Shown: piece by piece, positions 7,096 to 10,840 of the stretch
Numbering within the stretch: the first letter of the stretch is position 1
How the letters are laid out: each line of letters begins with the position of its first letter
From: Suilimivivens sp045586385
Lineage (GTDB): Bacteria; Bacillota; Clostridia; Lachnospirales; Lachnospiraceae
Reading direction: 5' to 3'
Length of the DNA: 10,840 nt
NCBI GenBank assembly: GCA_045586385.1
Contig: JAZNAE010000077.1
Coordinates: 1-10,840, forward strand
Translations under genes and position numbers: made by a program
Notes under the pieces: generated by a model
Told to the model about the DNA's origin: nothing
Database searches by the model: none
Seen by the model: only the letters and a program-made list of their open reading frames with translations

Positions 7096-7106
7096 TATGT
7101 TATAAT
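7078..7106 (+). promoter_or_regulatory. Sigma-A-type extended -10 promoter for rpsB-tsf
   Basis: TTGCGA at 7078-7083 (4 of 6 matches to TTGACA) lies 17 nt before a perfect TATAAT at 7101-7106. TGT directly before it (7098-7100) supplies the extended -10 TGn motif. Transcription is expected to start near 7112-7114, leaving a leader of about 105 nt before rpsB. The -35 lies within the upper stem and loop of the preceding terminator hairpin. Assignment rests on sequence match only. Confidence 0.8.
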
Positions 7107-7112
7107 TTGCTA

Positions 7113-7217
7113 GTTGTGACTATAAATCACGTACATTGCTGTTTGCCGGTGCTTCTTAACGCGGAGGTGGCAAAGATAAAAGGATGTACGGAAGCAAAAC
7201 CAAACGGAGGTAGAAAC
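7113..7217 (+). promoter_or_regulatory. Structured 5' leader of rpsB, candidate S2 autoregulatory element
   Basis: The untranslated leader contains three complementary pairs. CGTACAT at 7130-7136 pairs with ATGTACG at 7184-7190 (7 bp). TTTGCC at 7142-7147 pairs with GGCAAA at 7169-7174 (6 bp), nested within the first. TGCTTC at 7150-7155, in the inner loop, pairs with GAAGCA at 7191-7196, directly 3' of the outer stem, which would create a pseudoknot. The ribosome binding site GGAGG at 7206-7210 follows 9 nt later. S2 is known to repress its own rpsB-tsf mRNA through a leader in E. coli. A comparable role here is inference; I cannot match this leader to a named RNA family. Confidence 0.5.
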
Positions 7218-7982
7218 ATGAGCGTTATTTCAATGAAACAGTTATTAGAAGCAGGTGTTCATTTCGGACATCAGACAAGAAGATGGAACCCTAAGATGGC
7301 TCCTTACATCTTCACAGAAAGAAACGGTATCCACATCATCGACTTACAGAAGTCTGTAGGAAAAGTAGATGAAGCTTACAGAGCAATTTTTGAAATTGCT
7401 GCACAGGGCGGTACTATTCTTTTCGTAGGTACAAAGAAGCAGGCTCAGGATGCTGTTAAGACAGAAGCTGAACGTTGCGGTATGTACTATGTAAATGAAA
7501 GATGGTTAGGTGGTATGCTTACCAACTTCAAGACCATCCAGAGCAGAATTGAAAGATTAAAAGCAATCGAAACTATGTCTGAAGACGGTACATTCGATGT
7601 TCTTCCTAAGAAAGAAGTTATTGCTCTTAAGAAGGAATGGGAAAAACTTGAAAAGAACCTTGGCGGTATCAAGACTATGACAAGAATTCCCGATGCTATT
7701 TTTGTAGTAGACCCTAAGAAAGAAAAGATCTGCGTACAGGAAGCACACAACCTTGGAATTACATTAATCGGTATCGGTGATACAAACTGTGATCCCGAAG
7801 AGTTGGATTTCATCATTCCCGGTAACGATGATGCTATCAGAGCCGTTAAGTTAATCGTTGCTAAAATGGCAGATGCTGTTATTGAAGCTAATCAGGGTGA
7901 AGAAGCTATCACAGCAGAAGTTGCTGAAACAGCATCTGAAGCAGAAACTACAGATATCGAAGAAGTAGCAGACGCTGAATAA
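7218..7982 (+). CDS. rpsB: 30S ribosomal protein S2
   Basis: Ribosomal protein S2 of the small subunit, needed for late 30S assembly and mRNA binding near S1 or the platform. The 254-residue product begins SVISMKQLLEAGVHFGHQTRRWNPKMAPYIF, the unmistakable N-terminal S2 signature. It also contains ILFVGTKKQAQDAV, NERWLGGMLTNFKTI and the IGIGDTNCDPEELDFIIPGNDDA region. The last 30 or so residues are acidic and alanine-rich (EVAETASEAETTDIEEVADAE), a common low-complexity tail. The ATG at 7218 is chosen because GGAGG at 7206-7210 is 7 nt upstream and the S2 homology begins right after it; the same frame is open back to 7092, but that would cross the promoter. Codon choice shifts from the motility genes toward GCT, AAG and CTT, as in highly expressed genes. 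tsf follows 51 nt downstream. Confidence 0.98.
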   Translation: MSVISMKQLLEAGVHFGHQTRRWNPKMAPYIFTERNGIHIIDLQKSVGKVDEAYRAIFEIAAQGGTILFVGTKKQAQDAVKTEAERCGMYYVNERWLGGMLTNFKTIQSRIERLKAIETMSEDGTFDVLPKKEVIALKKEWEKLEKNLGGIKTMTRIPDAIFVVDPKKEKICVQEAHNLGITLIGIGDTNCDPEELDFIIPGNDDAIRAVKLIVAKMADAVIEANQGEEAITAEVAETASEAETTDIEEVADAE

Positions 7983-8033
7983 TCAGAAATTGTAACTGAA
8001 ACACAGATTTTCATATAATTGGAGGAAAATAAA

Positions 8034-8972
8034 ATGGCTAACATTACAGCAGCAATGGTAAAAGAATTAAGAGAAATGACCGGCGCAGGTATGATGGATT
8101 GTAAGAAAGCTCTCGGCGAAACCGATGGCGATATGGATGCAGCTGTTGAGTTCCTTAGAAAGAACGGTCAGGCAAAGGCTGAGAAGAAGGCAGGAAGAAT
8201 TGCAGCAGAAGGTCTTTGTAAGGTTGTTGTTAAAGGTGATAATACAGCAGCAGTTGTAGAAGTTAACTCTGAAACAGACTTCGTTGCTAAGAATGAAGTA
8301 TTCCAGGCATTTGTTGAAGCAGTTGCTAATCAGGCAGTTGAATCCGATGCAGCAGATATGGATGCATTCCTTGCAGAACCTTGGAACCTTGATACATCCA
8401 AGACTGTAAAAGATGAATTGGTAGAAAAAGTTGCTAAGATTGGCGAAAACTTAAATATCAGAAGATTTGAAAAGGTAGTAGCTGAAAACGGATGTGTTGT
8501 TTCTTACGTTCATGGTGGCGGAAGAATCGGTGTTATCGTTGAAGCTGATACAGATGTTGTAAATGATGCAGTGAAAGAAGCTATGACAAACATTGCTATG
8601 CAGGTTGCAGCTCTTTCTCCTAAATATGTATCTACAGCAGATGTTTCTGAAGAATACAAAGCACATGAAATGGAAATCCTCAAGGCACAGATTGCTAACG
8701 ATCCTAAGATGGCAGGAAAGCCTGATAAGGTAATCGAAGGTGCGGTTGTAGGACGTCTTAACAAAGAATTAAAGGAAGTATGTCTCTTAGAGCAGGCATA
8801 TGTTAAGGCAGAAGACGGCAAGCAGACTGTAGCACAGTACGTTGCACAGGTTGCGAAAGAAAATAGTGCAAACTTCTCCATCAAGAAATTCGTCCGTTTC
8901 GAAACAGGTGAAGGCCTTGAAAAGAAAGTGGATGACTTCGCAGCAGAAGTTGCAGCACAAGCAGGTTTATAA
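8034..8972 (+). CDS. tsf: Translation elongation factor Ts (EF-Ts)
   Basis: EF-Ts is the guanine nucleotide exchange factor that recycles EF-Tu-GDP. The 312-residue product has the N-terminal UBA-like domain (VKELREMTGAGMMDCKKALGETDGDMDAAVEFLRKNG, 9-45). The conserved EF-Tu contact TDFVAKNEVF follows (81-90) within the core domain, with a C-terminal dimerisation-like region ending FVRFETGEGLEKKVDDFAAEV. Length suits the longer EF-Ts forms. The ATG at 8034 has a perfect GGAGG at 8021-8025, 8 nt upstream; an in-frame ATG at 8019 lies before that site and is not used. It sits in the universal rpsB-tsf pair, with no terminator visible between them, and shares the high-expression codon bias of rpsB. 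A strong terminator follows 25 nt after the stop. Confidence 0.98.
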   Translation: MANITAAMVKELREMTGAGMMDCKKALGETDGDMDAAVEFLRKNGQAKAEKKAGRIAAEGLCKVVVKGDNTAAVVEVNSETDFVAKNEVFQAFVEAVANQAVESDAADMDAFLAEPWNLDTSKTVKDELVEKVAKIGENLNIRRFEKVVAENGCVVSYVHGGGRIGVIVEADTDVVNDAVKEAMTNIAMQVAALSPKYVSTADVSEEYKAHEMEILKAQIANDPKMAGKPDKVIEGAVVGRLNKELKEVCLLEQAYVKAEDGKQTVAQYVAQVAKENSANFSIKKFVRFETGEGLEKKVDDFAAEVAAQAGL

Positions 8973-8997
8973 AATTAACCAAATAATCATACGAGAT

Positions 8998-9036
8998 AAA
9001 CTCCGGATTCACGATGTGTGACTTCGGAGTTTTTTT
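8998..9036 (+). terminator. Intrinsic terminator after tsf
   Basis: AAACTCCG at 8998-9005 pairs with CGGAGTTT at 9025-9032. The stem continues inward through a G-U and an A-T pair (9006-9007 with 9023-9024), one mismatch, and TCAC/GTGA (9009-9012 with 9018-9021) around a five-base loop. The 3' arm runs into seven consecutive Ts (9030-9036). This is a textbook rho-independent terminator ending the rpsB-tsf unit. Confidence 0.93.
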
Positions 9037-9061
9037 GTTGAGCAAATAGTTATAGGTTATC

Positions 9062-9090
9062 TTGTCAGAATATGTTTTTTTTTGTATAAT
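9062..9090 (+). promoter_or_regulatory. Sigma-A-type promoter for the chemoreceptor gene
   Basis: TTGTCA at 9062-9067 (5 of 6 matches to TTGACA) is separated by 17 nt from a perfect TATAAT at 9085-9090. The spacer ends in a T-rich run. Transcription should begin near 9096-9098, giving a leader of about 73 nt. I see no sigma-28-type promoter (TAAA with GCCGATAA) here, so this receptor appears to be under housekeeping rather than flagellar sigma control. Confidence 0.82.
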
Positions 9091-9095
9091 ATAAA

Positions 9096-9112
9096 CATAA
9101 GTATTCCTTATG
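9096..9112. promoter_or_regulatory. Inverted repeat at the predicted transcription start
   Basis: CATAAG (9096-9101) and CTTATG (9107-9112) are perfect inverted repeats around TATTC. The element begins 5 nt after the -10 box and covers the predicted +1. It could be an operator for a repressor or a 5' hairpin that protects the mRNA. A 6-bp AT-rich repeat could also occur by chance. Confidence 0.4.
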
Positions 9113-9169
9113 GTGTGTATGTAATGTGAAGTTACGAAACAAGTATTGGGAAGAAAAGAGGGATTACAT

Positions 9170-10669
9170 ATGAAACAAATGTTGGACTTATCGGATAAGA
9201 GAATCGCGGATCAAAGTAAAAACAAAACAGCGATGATAGGCATTGTTACCATGAATATTGTTTTGGCATTGGCCTATCTGGTTGAGGTAGTGAAGGGAGC
9301 AAGGACAATCGGCTCCTATGCAATTGTTGCAGCCCTATGTATTGTTCCGAGTATTTTGGCAGTGATTGTTTACGCACGCAAAAAAGAATCTGTTTTGATA
9401 CGTTATATATGTACGGTGGGATTTGCTTTGCTGTATGGTTATGTTATGTTTACAACTCCTTCTGATTTGCCGTTTTGCTATGTGCTTGTTGCATTTGCAA
9501 TTATCATCGTATATGCTGATGTAAAACTTTCCGTGTCATTAGGCGTTTATGCTTTGATGGTTAATATTATCAGAATTATCCAAAGGGCTGTTGCGGGTAC
9601 ATTACTTGATGCGGAGCTTACCAATGCAGAGATTATTGTGGCATGTATTTTACTGACACTTGTATTTACAATTATGGCTTGCACCAAGATTGCGAAAATA
9701 AATGATGCAAATATTGAAAAGGCAGAGGCACAGAATGAACAGACAGAGGGTCTGTTGAATGTTGTTTTGAATATTGCAGAATCCTTAACAGAAAATATTG
9801 GTGTGGCTTCCCGGGAAACAGACAGTTTAGAGGAAGCAATTGATGCGACCAGAAGGGCAATGGAAGAACTGACTGCCGGAACCAACGATACTGTAAATGC
9901 CATCACGGAACAGCAGGAACATACGGATAAAATTAATTCCCGTATTTTGGATGTAGGTGCAAATGTAAATGCCATTATGGCAGAAATTAAGACTGCAGAA
10001 GAAAATTTGGAAAACGGTAATGTAGTTATGAATGATTTGCTTGCACAGGTTAAGGTGTCTGAGGAAGCAAGTACATTGGTTGCCGGTGAAATGAAAGAAT
10101 TAAAGGAATATGCAGGTAAAATGCAGGATATTATGGGATTGATCAGCAGCGTTGCCAATCAGACAGGAATGCTTGCATTAAACGCCAGCATTGAAGCAGC
10201 AAGAGCGGGAGAAGCCGGCAGAGGTTTTGCAGTAGTTGCATCTGAAATATCCAGTCTCGCATCCCAAACCAACAGTGCTACAACAGATATTAATAAGCTG
10301 ATTGAGAATATTGCAAATTCCGTGCAGGAAGTAACAAATGCCATTGATAAGCTGCTTGAAAGTAATCGTATGCAGAGTGAATACGTAGACAGTACAGCAA
10401 GCAACTTTGAAGAAATCCATAACAGTACACAAAGAATTGTAACACAGACGGATGAATTGAAAGTGGTAGTCGATGAAGTTACCATAGCAAATAATCAGGT
10501 AATGGAACGAATTGAAAATGTATCTGCAATAACAGAGGAAGTAACGGCAAGTGCCAGTGAAACACTTGAAAATTGTAATTTAAATCTCAAGAGTGTTGAA
10601 AAGATGACAGAAATCATGAAGATTTTAGGCTCTGGAGCAGAGGAACTTTCAAAGAACGGAAACAGATAA
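9170..10669 (+). CDS. Methyl-accepting chemotaxis protein with six membrane helices
   Basis: This chemoreceptor is 499 residues long from the ATG at 9170, which follows GAGGG (9158-9162) by 7 nt; an in-frame TTG at 9146 is rejected. Residues 20-171 contain about six hydrophobic helices (20-41, 49-69, 77-95, 102-116, 118-137, 152-171) with very short loops, so there is no extracellular sensor domain of the usual Cache or four-helix type. I see no clear HAMP. Residues from about 176 on form the cytoplasmic coiled coil. The conserved hairpin tip at 325-368 (ISSVANQTGMLALNASIEAARAGEAGRGFAVVASEISSLASQ) contacts CheA and CheW, encoded at the start of this window. The signal may be sensed in or at the membrane (inference). 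It is monocistronic, with its own promoter. An IS3-type element starts about 34 nt after its stop. Confidence 0.93.
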   Translation: MKQMLDLSDKRIADQSKNKTAMIGIVTMNIVLALAYLVEVVKGARTIGSYAIVAALCIVPSILAVIVYARKKESVLIRYICTVGFALLYGYVMFTTPSDLPFCYVLVAFAIIIVYADVKLSVSLGVYALMVNIIRIIQRAVAGTLLDAELTNAEIIVACILLTLVFTIMACTKIAKINDANIEKAEAQNEQTEGLLNVVLNIAESLTENIGVASRETDSLEEAIDATRRAMEELTAGTNDTVNAITEQQEHTDKINSRILDVGANVNAIMAEIKTAEENLENGNVVMNDLLAQVKVSEEASTLVAGEMKELKEYAGKMQDIMGLISSVANQTGMLALNASIEAARAGEAGRGFAVVASEISSLASQTNSATTDINKLIENIANSVQEVTNAIDKLLESNRMQSEYVDSTASNFEEIHNSTQRIVTQTDELKVVVDEVTIANNQVMERIENVSAITEEVTASASETLENCNLNLKSVEKMTEIMKILGSGAEELSKNGNR

Positions 10670-10730
10670 AGTGATTTTCAGAAAAAGGATTATTGTAAAT
10701 GATGTGACCCCAAAAAGTTAGACTTTTATT

Positions 10731-10764
10731 GCGTAACAGATTTAACATCTGTTACGCATTTTTT
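10731..10764 (+). terminator. Terminator-like hairpin inside the IS end
   Basis: GCGTAACAGA (10731-10740) pairs perfectly over 10 bp with TCTGTTACGC (10748-10757), with a 7-nt loop. An A and six Ts (10759-10764) follow on the + strand. In this direction it would stop transcripts coming from the chemoreceptor gene before they enter the transposase region. On the - strand the hairpin lies 5 nt after the transposase stop but is followed by AATAAAAG, not a T-tract, so termination there would be weaker. Confidence 0.7.
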
Positions 10765-10840
10765 ATGCAGCCAGAAGATTGAGTCTGTACTCTACAGGAC
10801 TCATCCATCCAAGTTTCTGCTTAATTCTTTGCTCGTTGTA
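10763..10840 (-). CDS. IS3-family transposase, last 25 codons (5' part outside window)
   Basis: Reading the reverse strand from the window edge gives YNEQRIKQKLGWMSPVEYRL followed by NLLAA and a TAA stop at 10763-10765. This is the typical C-terminus of the DDE integrase (OrfB) of IS3-family elements, where YN-xxR-K-L-xxMSPxEYR closes the protein. The DDE catalytic residues are upstream and out of view. The adjoining inverted repeat supports the call. It is transcribed toward the chemoreceptor gene. Activity of the element cannot be judged from this fragment. Confidence 0.85.
   Translation of the reverse strand, partial: YNEQRIKQKLGWMSPVEYRLNLLAA

Larger units (their letters stand above)
10703..10840 (-). 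mobile_element. IS3-family insertion sequence, one end (continues past the window)
   Basis: TGTGACCCCAAAAAGTTAGAC starting at 10703 resembles the terminal inverted repeats of IS3-family elements, notably IS150-like ones, which begin TG and contain GACCCCxAAAAGTTxGAC. The exact tip may be 10703 or 10705. Inside it lies the 3' end of the transposase on the - strand, so this is the right end of the element as transcribed. The rest, including the other inverted repeat and any target duplication, is outside the window. Confidence 0.82.

Noticed and set aside
7092..7217. N-terminal extension of rpsB by 42 codons
   Set aside because: It would start in the terminator hairpin and cross the -10 box; S2 similarity and a good ribosome binding site both mark 7218.
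9146..9169. TTG start for the chemoreceptor
   Set aside because: The GAGGG site at 9158-9162 fits the ATG at 9170 and lies downstream of the TTG.
9547..10158. 203-codon open frame on the - strand opposite the chemoreceptor
   Set aside because: It is antisense to a well-conserved gene, has a Ser/Ala/Thr-rich composition typical of a shadow frame, and shows no recognisable domain.

Overview
The window comes from a motile, low-to-moderate-GC Gram-positive bacterium, most likely a Clostridia member of the Lachnospiraceae type (inference). Three things point that way. There is a CheC/CheD chemotaxis module, a sigma-28 gene with a FapA (DUF342) gene next to it, and purine-rich AGGAGG-type ribosome binding sites before nearly every gene. 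The gene order cheA-cheW-cheC-cheD-sigD-(small genes)-rpsB-tsf matches the end of the Bacillus subtilis fla/che operon.

Positions 1-7059 are the 3' part of a flagellar/chemotaxis operon, all on the + strand with short gaps or overlaps. They hold the 3' part of cheA (cut by the window edge), cheW, cheC, cheD, a small two-helix membrane protein, the flagellar sigma factor, fapA, a small polar protein, a membrane-anchored coiled-coil protein with a C-terminal helix-turn-helix-like segment (in the position of B. subtilis swrB), and a membrane-anchored Pro/Thr/Glu-repeat protein with an MltG-type LysM-like C-terminus. CheA and CheW form the receptor kinase complex; CheC (CheY-P phosphatase) and CheD (receptor deamidase) provide adaptation; sigma-28 switches on late flagellar genes.

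Positions 7060-9036 are a separate rpsB-tsf unit (ribosomal protein S2 and EF-Ts). The operon terminator at 7068-7095 overlaps the next promoter: the -35 box sits in the hairpin loop, followed by a perfect extended -10. A roughly 105-nt leader before rpsB shows nested and pseudoknot-like complementary segments, a candidate autoregulatory leader. A strong intrinsic terminator follows tsf.

Positions 9037-10669 hold a single-gene unit for a six-helix methyl-accepting chemotaxis protein without an obvious extracellular sensor, with a clear sigma-A-type promoter and an inverted repeat at the predicted transcription start. From about 10703 to the window end lies one end of an IS3-family element, with the last 25 codons of its transposase on the - strand and a terminator hairpin facing transcription that arrives from the chemoreceptor gene.

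I found no CRISPR array, tRNA, rRNA or phage gene. Most of the window is conserved core material. The less explained parts are the four small or unknown proteins around sigD and fapA, the rpsB leader, and the repeat-bearing MltG-like protein.
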